The notes below the pieces were generated by a model, which was not told where the DNA came from, searched no databases, and saw only the letters and a program-made list of their open reading frames with translations. From assembly GCA_002423435.1 (NCBI GenBank), contig DIWE01000038.1:174216-238215 (forward strand): a DNA stretch of 64,000 bases. Direction: 5' to 3'. Positions 31,412 through 40,774 of the stretch are shown here, piece after piece. The position numbers and the translations under genes were made by a program. Source of the stretch: Clostridiales bacterium UBA6114 (GTDB taxonomy: Bacteria; Bacillota; Clostridia; Oscillospirales; Butyricicoccaceae). Positions within the stretch are counted from its first letter, which is position 1, and the number at the start of each line of letters is the position of its first letter.

Positions 31412-33619
31412 CTACAGTTCAAATGTAAACACCCTGCTTGGTTCCTTTAATTTATGATACTCCATAGTATTACTTGCCACATATAGACTCCCAGTCAAAT
31501 TTTGCTCGTCCATAATTTTCCCAGTATAACCAACTACCCCTAAAGCGACGATAAATCCTACGAATATGCATACGCCTAACTCAAATAAATTTTGGACTTT
31601 TGCGTTACCTCTGCTCACGCATAGTAAACAAAGAATACATACACATCCGTTCAGATTAATCAGATATCTACATGCTATTGCAGGAATAAAGGTTATCGCA
31701 GCGTTAGCAACAAGCGCCAAGATGGATGCCGCCAGTAAAGAAATTAAGATTATCTGTAATACCTGTAATTTTTCTGTTGCAGAATATGTAATTATAAACC
31801 GTTTTTTCGCCAAACTGTATATGTTGTTTATCAATACAATTGTAAGAAAAGCTAATAAAACCAATATTATTATTCTACTGAAAAGTGCATTCTCTTTTCC
31901 AAAAAAGTATACCGGGCATTCAAAACAGGCAAAAAATGAATCAAACATTGTCAAAAAACCATTCCACAAATCAACTGGCATATGTTCAGGGTTCGTAATG
32001 GGAAGAATAAAATCAATATGCCTTTGCATCGCGGTCAGAGAACCATACTCGTGTAAGTTATATACAAACCATGGCAATACGCTCACGAAAAAGCATCCGA
32101 TCACAGCAGGAATCTTCTTCCAATTTTTATAATATAGACAGATTAAGAGCACACCGCCGAATAGATAGAAACTCGTCGCTTTTGTCAAAAAAGCAGCACC
32201 GCATAGAACTGCACAGATGTTCACCTCATTGATATCAAACCCCTTTGTCAGTTGTTTGACCAAAAAATATACTATAATACCAGTTAGCGCAACATATAAG
32301 CTCTCGTTTGTGACCCTTGACATGCGGATAATAGTCATTGGATTGAACAAGAACATCAGGATAGCCGCATCAATTACTCCGTCATTGCAGATCAGAATAT
32401 GGTTCTCCCGGAGGAGATCGATCGATTTCCTGGTAAAGAACGTAAAAACCAGTAAGAAAATCATTCCAATAATGCGGATTGTATACAGTCGGACCTTATA
32501 TGATAATAGTCCTGTCAGAATTGCCATAAACAAATAGTATAAAGGCCCCTGAACAGCTTCATAATTGATGCTCTGGTGTAACTCCGCATTGGGAAAAACT
32601 TCTGCCAACTTCTTAATATCAGCGTTGTCCGCCATTAATGGAAACTCATGGTAATTGGTAATATGATTAATATAATCAAAATGCGCAGCCTCATCGTATA
32701 TTGCGTAATTCATGTCACCAAAAATGCAAAACAAACACAGGCAACATAAAAATATAAAAACAATCCGATAATCTCTTTTTACCAAAAAAACTATTAATAC
32801 CAAAAGCAATACAGCAAACCATACTAAATTGACTAAAAATGTGCTACTCGATGAGATAAGATTTTTATGGATTACAGCACCCCAGATAAACGCAAATACA
32901 GCTATACAAACCCCAGGGATAACATAGGCTGCTTTATTGGAGGATTTTGTCGAACTTCCAAATATCATTTTGATCTCCTTTGTCCGAAAGCCCTGACGCG
33001 GCCAGAACGAGATCATGAAACCTAGCAGCATGAAAAAGAACAGGCATAACAAGCGACTCGACGTAAAAAATGGCAGGTGAACCTTAACATATTCACTGTA
33101 ATTGATATCCCAACCAGCAGATTCCTTGTCATTGAGGTACAGTGCACCGTCCGGTACTGTGTCGGACGTCGAACATTCGATAGTTATGCCATTGTCATTC
33201 GTGCAGTCAGGTGAAGTAATCTGAATGCTCAGATATTTCGTCAAAGTCGGGTCTCCCGGCTTTTTGAATTTTAGGACTGTCATGACGTCGTTTTCAATAG
33301 TCGAAACATCTAGTGTTTCCTTGTAAAATACTTCCGACGTTTTAGTATCCTGAATGAGCACGTCGATATGCCCGGTATTGTTTCTGCCATATGTTGCAAA
33401 GCGGATTCCTACTCCATACAGCTCGGTATTTACCGGTATAACCTGTTTCACCGACTCCGTTTTGGTAATTGTTGGAACATTCCCTTGTATTTTTTCGTTG
33501 ATAATCTTGCTCTCAAGTCTGACCGTTCCTGTTGACAGTCGGAATAGTGCTTCCTCGCCAAGAAACAGAACGCAAATACTCAGTCCAATGATGAACCCTT
33601 TCAGAATTTTTCTACGCAT
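31412..33619 (-). CDS. GT-C glycosyltransferase with N-terminal extracytoplasmic beta-rich domain
   Basis: This 735-residue protein has one helix at about 5-24, then an extracytoplasmic beta-rich domain at about 55-178, then about eleven membrane helices. The first loop after the second helix block holds YAIYDEAAHFDYINHI, whose Asp-Glu is the usual catalytic or metal site of GT-C enzymes. Such enzymes use a polyprenyl-phosphate sugar and act outside the membrane. The N-terminal domain includes RFATYGRNNTGHIDVLIQD and a run of beta strands. A very similar pattern occurs in the N-terminal domain of the ABC exporter permease at 41527 (ATYARTNNDTLTVSLLD), so the two may share a carbohydrate-binding module. 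The sugar transferred is probably the pentose made by the downstream UbiA/HAD block. Confidence 0.75.
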   Translation of the reverse strand: MRRKILKGFIIGLSICVLFLGEEALFRLSTGTVRLESKIINEKIQGNVPTITKTESVKQVIPVNTELYGVGIRFATYGRNNTGHIDVLIQDTKTSEVFYKETLDVSTIENDVMTVLKFKKPGDPTLTKYLSIQITSPDCTNDNGITIECSTSDTVPDGALYLNDKESAGWDINYSEYVKVHLPFFTSSRLLCLFFFMLLGFMISFWPRQGFRTKEIKMIFGSSTKSSNKAAYVIPGVCIAVFAFIWGAVIHKNLISSSSTFLVNLVWFAVLLLVLIVFLVKRDYRIVFIFLCCLCLFCIFGDMNYAIYDEAAHFDYINHITNYHEFPLMADNADIKKLAEVFPNAELHQSINYEAVQGPLYYLFMAILTGLLSYKVRLYTIRIIGMIFLLVFTFFTRKSIDLLRENHILICNDGVIDAAILMFLFNPMTIIRMSRVTNESLYVALTGIIVYFLVKQLTKGFDINEVNICAVLCGAAFLTKATSFYLFGGVLLICLYYKNWKKIPAVIGCFFVSVLPWFVYNLHEYGSLTAMQRHIDFILPITNPEHMPVDLWNGFLTMFDSFFACFECPVYFFGKENALFSRIIILVLLAFLTIVLINNIYSLAKKRFIITYSATEKLQVLQIILISLLAASILALVANAAITFIPAIACRYLINLNGCVCILCLLCVSRGNAKVQNLFELGVCIFVGFIVALGVVGYTGKIMDEQNLTGSLYVASNTMEYHKLKEPSRVFTFEL

Positions 33620-33644
33620 AATGTTCCACTGCTTTCGAATACTT

Positions 33645-35693
33645 TCATTTTTTCATATCTCCATCAGATATCGCCCCGACGCGGCTCCACTTTCCACCAA
33701 AAGCAAATACGACTGTACATGCAACAAAGAAATCTGCCAGGATGGAAGCGCAACCCAAATACTTGTAGCAGTCATATTCAAAGGCTTGGACATATCCAAT
33801 ACCGAGAACAATGACCAGCAGGCACGACAAAATAGCCGTCAGCAACAGCCATGCATTAACCAACATGGCATTTTTGGGCCTGCGAATTGGAAACAAACGA
33901 TATGTGATAAACAGATAAAACAGGAACGCTGTTGCGAACAGAGTAAGCCCAAACATTCTATATGACTCCCCTACCATATTGGCAATGTCCACCCGAAACT
34001 TTGCATAAGGCATCATCTTATCGTCTGTTTTATAGAAATCACAAACATCAAACCAAAATCTGATATTTTTACTGCTAAGGTCGCCTTTCTCGCCGATAGG
34101 AACCGTGGAGTAAAGCGTCCCGTTTGGAAGGTAAACGGACAAATTCATATTCTCGGACTTCGCGACTCCAACGTCGATATTATACCTGCATTTCTCAGCG
34201 TTATTGTAATATTCGCCGTTATGGCTTTTTCCAACTTCCACGACGTCTGGGCTGTCATAAAAACTGAGTTGCGTGATCCTGGTTCCATCTGCCTGAGTAA
34301 GCCAGACCGAATATTCACCGACGTCACGGGGCACAAATATCCATCCGCTGAGCCGAAGGCCGGTTTTCGCAGCATAGACGGCATAGTTGCCGGAGATGCA
34401 CTCGTATAATCTTGTTACATCGTCGTTGTCATTGGTAACAATATCAGTTGTGTCTTCGTTGTGTTTCGCCGCTCTGACAAGCAAGTCGAGTGAACAGCTC
34501 AGCCATTTCTGCAGGTAGTCCCGGTCGCTAACCCAAGGGTGATAGGTACGAGCCGGGAAAGCGCTACGTTTTTTCAGCAGACCCGCATTGAATGCAGCTT
34601 GGATTTCATCATAAACCCGGCCCCAAAACGCATTCGCCGTTTGTGCATCCTTATAATAGCCGACCTGACTGGCTGCATCGCGTAAAGCCCAAACCATGTA
34701 ACCGTCTTCTATCTCATCGTCGGTTATATCCCTGCCAGTCTTAACTTCGTTCCCGCCATTCTCACAGTTGTGTTCAATGATTTTGCCGATCTCGGCCATG
34801 GAGGGACTGGCCTCGTACAATTTTTTCAATGTAGCTCTGGTCACACTACAGCTTTCCGGATAAGATTCCGGCTGCACCTCCAGGATACTGGTAAATGCCT
34901 TTGAAAAATTGGTTCCATTGAGCTCGTTCGTCGTATATACGCCGTAGTAATGCCAATTGAGCGCACTTATGGCCTGGATGCTTAGAAAAAGTGTGATCAG
35001 CGGCATTGTGGCAATTAATCCTTTTTGGGCCAACTGTTTTCCGTCAATCTGTTTTCGTTTCTTAAGCAGTTCGATACAAATGATGAGAAACACTACCGCA
35101 AGCAATGGTAAAATCCACATTGTATCCTCTCGGGTATTCCATAACACTGCGGCTGTTAACGTGGCTCCAGCGTTCCACCAGAAATAGGCGGCGAGATTCG
35201 TATCCCTACACAAATAGGCTTCCATCAGGCAAGTAATAACAATCATTGTCAATGGGATGGTAAAACCGTTTCTATAAACCAGTTGAACATTATAAAGGCT
35301 ATAGGTACAGGGGGAAAACAACAGGAAAGCAAAGGCAAACAGCATCACCAATTTTTTGTCCGTAAATTTCGACATCAACTGCAATGCGAGAATGCAGGCT
35401 AACGAGTGCAGCAATGTGATCGCAGCAAGATATGAAAAGCCAAAAGCTCTACACATAGCAAGAAAAACAGGAAAACCAATTCCTTTAACCAGAGTGTGTT
35501 GATAATAAGCGCCGAGATATTCGCCTTTCAAGATGGACTTTGCCATCGTTACCATCAACCATTCATCTTGGCCGCCATAATCCCTCGCCCAGATCGGTAT
35601 CGATGTTACCATTAGCTGCTTTGCTATCAGTAGCAATACGATTACGATCCAGAACCAATATTTTTTTATTGTCGGTTTATCGATCGATTCCAT
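33645..35693 (-). CDS. GT-C-type membrane glycosyltransferase with inserted extracytoplasmic domain
   Basis: This 682-residue protein has about nine membrane helices in the first 250 residues. ARDYGGQDEWLMVTMAKSILKGEYLG in the first external loop carries a Gln-Asp-Glu in the place of the GT-C catalytic acidic pair. A large soluble part (about 255-580) contains a beta-sandwich region (SGWIFVPRD, then YSVWLTQADGTRI and MNLSVYLPNGTLYSTVPIG). Three or four helices close the chain. The ATG at 35693 is used because the upstream frame begins only with a TTG and has no better site. It is separated from the other GT-C gene by 25 bases. It probably adds a second sugar to the exported glycan from a polyprenyl-phosphate donor. 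Confidence 0.7.
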   Translation of the reverse strand: MESIDKPTIKKYWFWIVIVLLLIAKQLMVTSIPIWARDYGGQDEWLMVTMAKSILKGEYLGAYYQHTLVKGIGFPVFLAMCRAFGFSYLAAITLLHSLACILALQLMSKFTDKKLVMLFAFAFLLFSPCTYSLYNVQLVYRNGFTIPLTMIVITCLMEAYLCRDTNLAAYFWWNAGATLTAAVLWNTREDTMWILPLLAVVFLIICIELLKKRKQIDGKQLAQKGLIATMPLITLFLSIQAISALNWHYYGVYTTNELNGTNFSKAFTSILEVQPESYPESCSVTRATLKKLYEASPSMAEIGKIIEHNCENGGNEVKTGRDITDDEIEDGYMVWALRDAASQVGYYKDAQTANAFWGRVYDEIQAAFNAGLLKKRSAFPARTYHPWVSDRDYLQKWLSCSLDLLVRAAKHNEDTTDIVTNDNDDVTRLYECISGNYAVYAAKTGLRLSGWIFVPRDVGEYSVWLTQADGTRITQLSFYDSPDVVEVGKSHNGEYYNNAEKCRYNIDVGVAKSENMNLSVYLPNGTLYSTVPIGEKGDLSSKNIRFWFDVCDFYKTDDKMMPYAKFRVDIANMVGESYRMFGLTLFATAFLFYLFITYRLFPIRRPKNAMLVNAWLLLTAILSCLLVIVLGIGYVQAFEYDCYKYLGCASILADFFVACTVVFAFGGKWSRVGAISDGDMKK

Positions 35694-35720
35694 AATTGTT
35701 TTCTTTCCCAACTATCAATT

Positions 35721-36677
35721 TTAATTAGAGAATAACGCAGAAAGTCTAATTTGCAGCTTTTGATATTCCTTATAGCATTGTAGGATGCGAAGGATACCAT
35801 CCGTCAAATCCACCTTTGGCTCCCAACCAAGCTCTTTCCAGCTTGTTTTTACATCCAGTAGGGATTTAAAAACGTCACACTGTCGAACAGGCAGAACATC
35901 AATGCCGGAGAACTTAAGTTCCGAAAGTTCTTCTATGAGTCCAATGACGGATTCCAAGGAATGGACTACCCCCGTTCCTATATTAAACATGTGATGCCCT
36001 CCGGAATAAGCCAGCACAGCTTCAAATGCATTCAATAGATCATCCAGATATATATAGTCTCTAACATTTTTTCCATCACCGAACACTGTTATTTTTTCGC
36101 CGATATAGAGCTTACGTATGAAGATTGGTATAATGCCCTGCGGTTTAGCAGCGTCCTGTCCGACACCATATGGATTAGCAATTCGCATAATTTTATAATT
36201 AAATTTATATACTCTGGCATAAAAAGCGATACATGACTCGATAAGCTCTTTCTGCAACCCATAGCTACAAATGGGATTTAACGGTGAACCGATATTATTT
36301 ATCCGCTCCCCGGTATCTCCATATACAGTGCCGCCAGAAGAAGAAAAAATGATCTCTGGAGTACCACATTTTGCCATAGACTCTAGTAATCTGATTGTTG
36401 GACGGATATTTTCATCCAATTCCTTGTATATATTTCCAGTCCCCTCAGTCGGAACTGTGGTACTGATAAGATGGATCACAACATCCACGCCTTTTAGCAA
36501 GTCTGAAAAATCCTCAGTGTTTACGAAATCCCCCTTAACAGTCTGAATGCCATCGATCTTATCCAGTTCTTCAGGGCAATACTTATCGTATGCAATAATC
36601 GAATATTTCCCGGAGAACCTCCAGCATAACGCCTTCCCCATAAAACCGCCAGCACCCAAAATCAGACATGTCTTCAT
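35721..36677 (-). CDS. NAD-dependent nucleotide-sugar epimerase
   Basis: This 318-residue extended SDR resembles UDP-glucose 4-epimerases. The NAD motif is LILGAGGFMGKAL, the Ser/Thr triad residue lies in FSSSGGTVYGDTG, and the catalytic Tyr-x3-Lys is SYGLQKELIE. PYGVGQ and FGDGKNVRDYIYLDDL are typical of the sugar-binding half. It should epimerise or otherwise modify a nucleotide-bound hexose in the cytoplasm for one of the transferases in this operon. The gene lies 56 bases after the three-module glycosyltransferase. The exact substrate is not clear from the sequence. Confidence 0.83.
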   Translation of the reverse strand: MKTCLILGAGGFMGKALCWRFSGKYSIIAYDKYCPEELDKIDGIQTVKGDFVNTEDFSDLLKGVDVVIHLISTTVPTEGTGNIYKELDENIRPTIRLLESMAKCGTPEIIFSSSGGTVYGDTGERINNIGSPLNPICSYGLQKELIESCIAFYARVYKFNYKIMRIANPYGVGQDAAKPQGIIPIFIRKLYIGEKITVFGDGKNVRDYIYLDDLLNAFEAVLAYSGGHHMFNIGTGVVHSLESVIGLIEELSELKFSGIDVLPVRQCDVFKSLLDVKTSWKELGWEPKVDLTDGILRILQCYKEYQKLQIRLSALFSN

Positions 36678-36733
36678 TTACTGTTTCCTCTCTATAGGTC
36701 ATATTTACCTTTAATTCTGCCAAAACACAAAGT

Positions 36734-39664
36734 TTACTGCAAATATTTATTAAAAAGATGGCCGACATTTTCACGGAACTGTTCCGCGGTAAAATATTTC
36801 TCATAGATTTTTCTCGCCTGTTGGCCCATTTCCCGAATTTCACCGGGATGTCCCACAGCATAGCGGAGTCTATCTGCAAGGTCGTGCGCATCCCCACTTT
36901 TGAATAGGAGACCGCTTTTACCTTCGGAGATATAATCCGCCGTCCCTGTGTTTTCCGAACAGATCAACGCTCGTGAAAGCATCATGCCTTCCGTTGCTGT
37001 TACAGGTAAAGGATCATCCCTGGAAGTGATAAGTAAACAATTACTATTTCTGTAATAATCGAATAACTCGTCTCTTGTCATGCTTGCGTAATATTCAATG
37101 TTTTTATACTTCGAAATTGCAGTTTTAATCTTTTCAAAAAGTTTGTTTTTAAGAACAGAACCAATGATGACAAAGCGCATTTTGTTTCTTTCTTCCTCGG
37201 TTAAAATTGAAATGGCGTCAAGCAAAAGATCCTGACCTTTACGCTCTTCTATACTGCCAACAAGCGTAAAAACCATTTTATTACCATTTGGGTAACAATC
37301 ATTTTCACTTGCATCTTTTACACAGTAGAGGAGCGGCTCCGCTTCGAAATCAAAGCCCTCCTTTTTTAATATTCGTTCAACGTATTTTGATCCGCTAAAG
37401 ATTTTTGCATGTTTATATTTGGATAAATTGAGTGAGGACCTAAAATGGTTGAGAGCGTATGTACCTTCATGCAGCCACCAAAGCACAGGAGGCAGAGAGA
37501 TATCCAGCAACTCTACCGCTTTGGCACAGCCCAACGTACACGCGACGACCAAGTCAAAGTTGCGCGCAAAATGTTCGAACATCCAATGACCTATAACAAA
37601 AGATTCGTCAATAATAACCGTAACACCCATCGCCAAGTACTCTTCTCGCAGTGGCCCGTCCACCGGTGAAATTATTACGGGGAAATGTCCTTTTTCCAAG
37701 GCGACACCGGCCATATCTTTTAGAACTACGGGCGCCCCAGTGCGGGTCAACTCATGGCTCAAGAATAAAATATCCTTTCCATCATTCCGATTTGGCAAGA
37801 TAAGACTGTCCGGTGAGTATATCTTGTGCCTATATGGAAAGTCTCTGTATAGCAGTTCTTTCATACTGTCGGTGAAATAGCGGTCCCGCTCCAGGTATTT
37901 CCCCCAATGTCGCAGACAATAAATATCTGATTTATCCGCTCGTTTTTTTGCATGCCAAGAGTGGTTACCAATATGTACGAACGAGGCATAGGGTGTATAT
38001 ACACATCGATAACCTTTTTCTAAAAGTTTAAGGCTCAAATCCAGATCGGAATGGCCACTGGGCGTATTCACCGCATCAAAACCGCCAATTTCTTCAAATA
38101 TGTTCTTTTTTATCATCAGACATGCGCCACTTAATATGGAAACATCCCTAATTAGCAGTTGATGAAAAGCGTTCTGCACGACCGTATAAAACAGGCACCC
38201 ATTAAAGACCGTACCTGCAATACCGGGAGTTCCGATGGTCATACCCGCATATTGGATGGTATGATCTTCATGGATCATCAAAGGCGATACGCCGCCGACG
38301 CCGTCAAATGCCAGTATATCCAACATACGGTCAAAACAATCTCTGGCAAAAGGCTTGACATCGTCATTATAGAATACAAGTATAGAGCCGCTTGCCACTT
38401 TCGCACCTTCATTACACTTGTCTGAAAAGTTGTATAACTTATCATAACAACAGGTTCTCAGACAGTCAAGATACGGGAATTCCTTTTGTATATCTTTCGC
38501 CGTTCTGGAATTTGTTACCGGTATAAGTTCATAATTTTTATAGGAAGCATTTCTTAATATATTTTCAATGCATGACAGGAGCGTTTCGGTCGAGTCCGTG
38601 GGAATAATGATACTGATAAGTGGATTTGCCTCCCTTTGAGCCGAAATATAATTCGCCGCTTCCCACTTTTCGGCAATGGCCGGAATCCCCCTGCGTCTGA
38701 AACAATCAGCTAGCGCATCCAGATTGGACAGCCGGGCGTAGTCTTTACCGCCTGCTGCCCCGGATGTAGGAAGCATGCGCCAGAAATATAGAATTCTTTC
38801 AATATGGCGGATATCTGTTGCATGCTCCGAAGCCCGCAATGCCAGATCATAATCCTGGGAAAAATCGAAGCGGCTGCGGAATCCACCAACATCCCTGACC
38901 AGCTGCGTTCTGTACATTGTAAGGTGGCCGGTATACATATGATTCATCATCATCTCCGGCGACCAATCGGGTTTAAAATAAAAATCCCGGAGAACCGGTT
39001 CATTCTCTACGCCTATCTTACATTCATCACTGTAAAGAAAATCTGCGGGCGGATGTTCGTTGATCTCTTTGACAAACCAGAAAAATGCGTCGGGAGTAAC
39101 CTCATCGTCCTGGTCAAGCAACGCCACGTATTCGCCTTCAGCCATTTCAAGTGACCGGTTTGAGGCAGAGGATATTCCCCCGTTTTTTTTTATCTTGCAA
39201 AAACGTATCCGGCTGTCGCTCTTTTGGAGTTCTTCAATCAGAGCAGTTCCCCGGCCGTCACTGGAACCATCGTCAACCACACACAACTCCCAATTTCCAT
39301 AAAACTGGTCTTGCAGAGATTCTACCGCTTTTTGAAGCCATGGTACCGGGGCGTTGTATATGGGCATAATAATGGAAATAAGCGGCTGTATCCCCATCCC
39401 TTTAATCGCCTCACAGGCTTTCTCCCGCGTCAGCTCAGTCTGCTGTCGACGATATATGCTTCTGCCAATCTCATCAAAATTTGGCACCTCCGCCATCTGT
39501 GCAGCCAGCCCCGCCAATAACGGCCTGTTGGACAACTTATTTTTAATAGCACGCCAGAGACCATGTAACCCATATTGTTTCCGAATAGCTTTTATCGTCT
39601 TTCGGGCTTTTTTGTGGTTCAAAGTGCGGTAGAACCAAAAAGCCTTCTTGATCTTTGTAAACAT
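36734..39664 (-). CDS. three-module glycosyltransferase (GT2-GT2-GT4)
   Basis: This 976-residue cytoplasmic protein has three transferase modules. The first GT2 domain (about 95-320) contains ISIIMPIYNAP, VVDDGSSDG and the metal motif LLDQDDE. The second GT2-like domain (about 345-590) has ISIIIPTDSTE, GSILVFYNDDVKP and DLDLSLKLLEKGYRCVYTPYA. The C-terminal GT4 domain (about 640-970) has FTLVGSIEERKGQDLLLDAI and the donor site PVTATEGMMLSRALICS. A basic N-terminal stretch may bind the membrane. Multi-module transferases often make an alternating or repeating linkage, so this protein may polymerise the backbone by itself. With dTDP-rhamnose genes in the operon, at least one module probably transfers rhamnose. 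Confidence 0.85.
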   Translation of the reverse strand: MFTKIKKAFWFYRTLNHKKARKTIKAIRKQYGLHGLWRAIKNKLSNRPLLAGLAAQMAEVPNFDEIGRSIYRRQQTELTREKACEAIKGMGIQPLISIIMPIYNAPVPWLQKAVESLQDQFYGNWELCVVDDGSSDGRGTALIEELQKSDSRIRFCKIKKNGGISSASNRSLEMAEGEYVALLDQDDEVTPDAFFWFVKEINEHPPADFLYSDECKIGVENEPVLRDFYFKPDWSPEMMMNHMYTGHLTMYRTQLVRDVGGFRSRFDFSQDYDLALRASEHATDIRHIERILYFWRMLPTSGAAGGKDYARLSNLDALADCFRRRGIPAIAEKWEAANYISAQREANPLISIIIPTDSTETLLSCIENILRNASYKNYELIPVTNSRTAKDIQKEFPYLDCLRTCCYDKLYNFSDKCNEGAKVASGSILVFYNDDVKPFARDCFDRMLDILAFDGVGGVSPLMIHEDHTIQYAGMTIGTPGIAGTVFNGCLFYTVVQNAFHQLLIRDVSILSGACLMIKKNIFEEIGGFDAVNTPSGHSDLDLSLKLLEKGYRCVYTPYASFVHIGNHSWHAKKRADKSDIYCLRHWGKYLERDRYFTDSMKELLYRDFPYRHKIYSPDSLILPNRNDGKDILFLSHELTRTGAPVVLKDMAGVALEKGHFPVIISPVDGPLREEYLAMGVTVIIDESFVIGHWMFEHFARNFDLVVACTLGCAKAVELLDISLPPVLWWLHEGTYALNHFRSSLNLSKYKHAKIFSGSKYVERILKKEGFDFEAEPLLYCVKDASENDCYPNGNKMVFTLVGSIEERKGQDLLLDAISILTEEERNKMRFVIIGSVLKNKLFEKIKTAISKYKNIEYYASMTRDELFDYYRNSNCLLITSRDDPLPVTATEGMMLSRALICSENTGTADYISEGKSGLLFKSGDAHDLADRLRYAVGHPGEIREMGQQARKIYEKYFTAEQFRENVGHLFNKYLQ

Positions 39665-39700
39665 AAAGTCTGTCTCCTCACAAATATATAAAATGAAACG

Positions 39701-40774
39701 TTACTTTAATTTACGCCAAGCAATTGTGAGTCTTCCCCCTAATGATGATGCCAAAGCTTCATACTCATCCTGCAATTTTTGAATTTTCGCTTTGACCTCG
39801 ACCAGTTCGGCCTCTTGCGCATCTATAATGTCCTGCACTTTCGCCCGGTCGGTTTCCAAGGCCACATATGCGGAGCGCAATTTCTCCAGTTTGGATGCCT
39901 GCGTGTCCATAATCTCTTGCGCTTTTGCCCGGTCGGTTTCCAAGGCCGCGTATGCGGGGCGCAATTTCTCCAGTTCGGATGCCTGCATGTCCATAATCTC
40001 TTGCGCTTTTGCCCGGTCGGTTTCCAAGGCCGCGTATGCGGGGCGCAACTTCTCCAGTTCGGATGCCTGCACATCCATAATCTCCTGCGCTTTTGCCCGG
40101 TCGGCCAAGATGGCATCCAATTCTTCCTTATGCCGGCATTCCTCAAATTGATACGTGAGCTCGTAATTATCCCACAGTTCCTTCATCCCTTGGGGCCGGT
40201 AAAAGAATAAACCTTGGGGAGACACGTAATAGGGCTTAAGCACATAGTTGTTCCAGAAACCATTGGCAAAGAATTTCTCACGCCAATAAGAAGCAGGATG
40301 TACGTTAAAATGAGTGGGCTCCTCCTTATTATCCGGAGTGGAAGAAAAGATAATACGGTCGGAATATGAGCAGATATTTTTAAGGAAAGCATCACTGTCC
40401 TCCGGCAATAAATGTTCAGCCACCTCAATCGTGGTAAGCAGCGAAAACCGGGCGGGAAATCCGTCCGGTAGCGGATCTAACGCGGAACCTGCGCGGCAAA
40501 AAGGACGTATATCCTCCCGAACCTGGCTGATCGCGTACTCGGATATATCCAAGCCGTAAGCCTCCACCCCTCGATCCCGCAGTGCGGCCACCAGATAACC
40601 GAAGGCGCAGCCTACGTCCAATAGTGTGGTTGGATGGAAGTTTGCCACGAGCAGATCAGCAATCCGGCCAAAGCCTTCCTGCCAGAACTTCGCATCGTGA
40701 TAATTCACCCCGCATCCCGAATTGTAGTATTGTTTACTGAAATATTCCTTGTTGAATTCGTTCTCGACACTCAT
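39701..40774 (-). CDS. methyltransferase fused to a tandem-repeat coiled coil
   Basis: This 357-residue protein has an N-terminal SAM-dependent methyltransferase domain (about 30-200), with motif I LLDVGCAFGYLVAALRDRG, GLDISEYAISQVRED and TTIEVAEHLLPED. Residues 225-336 are a coiled coil of four 28-residue units, each four heptads. Three are nearly identical (DRAKAQEIMDxQASELEKLR) and the fourth has diverged. A short basic C-terminus follows. The gene overlaps the Wzt ATPase gene by four bases. In E. coli O9a the chain terminator WbdD has a methyltransferase plus a coiled-coil 'ruler' that sets glycan length before Wzm/Wzt export. The same parts and neighbours here suggest an analogous capping ruler. 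The kinase domain of WbdD is absent. Confidence 0.82.
   Translation of the reverse strand: MSVENEFNKEYFSKQYYNSGCGVNYHDAKFWQEGFGRIADLLVANFHPTTLLDVGCAFGYLVAALRDRGVEAYGLDISEYAISQVREDIRPFCRAGSALDPLPDGFPARFSLLTTIEVAEHLLPEDSDAFLKNICSYSDRIIFSSTPDNKEEPTHFNVHPASYWREKFFANGFWNNYVLKPYYVSPQGLFFYRPQGMKELWDNYELTYQFEECRHKEELDAILADRAKAQEIMDVQASELEKLRPAYAALETDRAKAQEIMDMQASELEKLRPAYAALETDRAKAQEIMDTQASKLEKLRSAYVALETDRAKVQDIIDAQEAELVEVKAKIQKLQDEYEALASSLGGRLTIAWRKLK
39767..40102. repeat. 84-bp tandem repeat, four units, inside the methyltransferase gene
   Basis: Four in-frame 84-base units lie end to end: 40102-40019, 40018-39935, 39934-39851 and a diverged one at 39850-39767. The first three differ at only a few bases, which indicates recent duplication or ongoing homogenisation. 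Because 84 bases encode exactly four heptads, gain or loss of a unit would lengthen or shorten the coiled coil without changing phase. Confidence 0.88.

Noticed and set aside
39767..40102. Regular 84-bp repeats, considered as a CRISPR array
   Set aside because: The repeats are contiguous without spacers and in frame inside a coiled-coil coding region. No cas genes are near.
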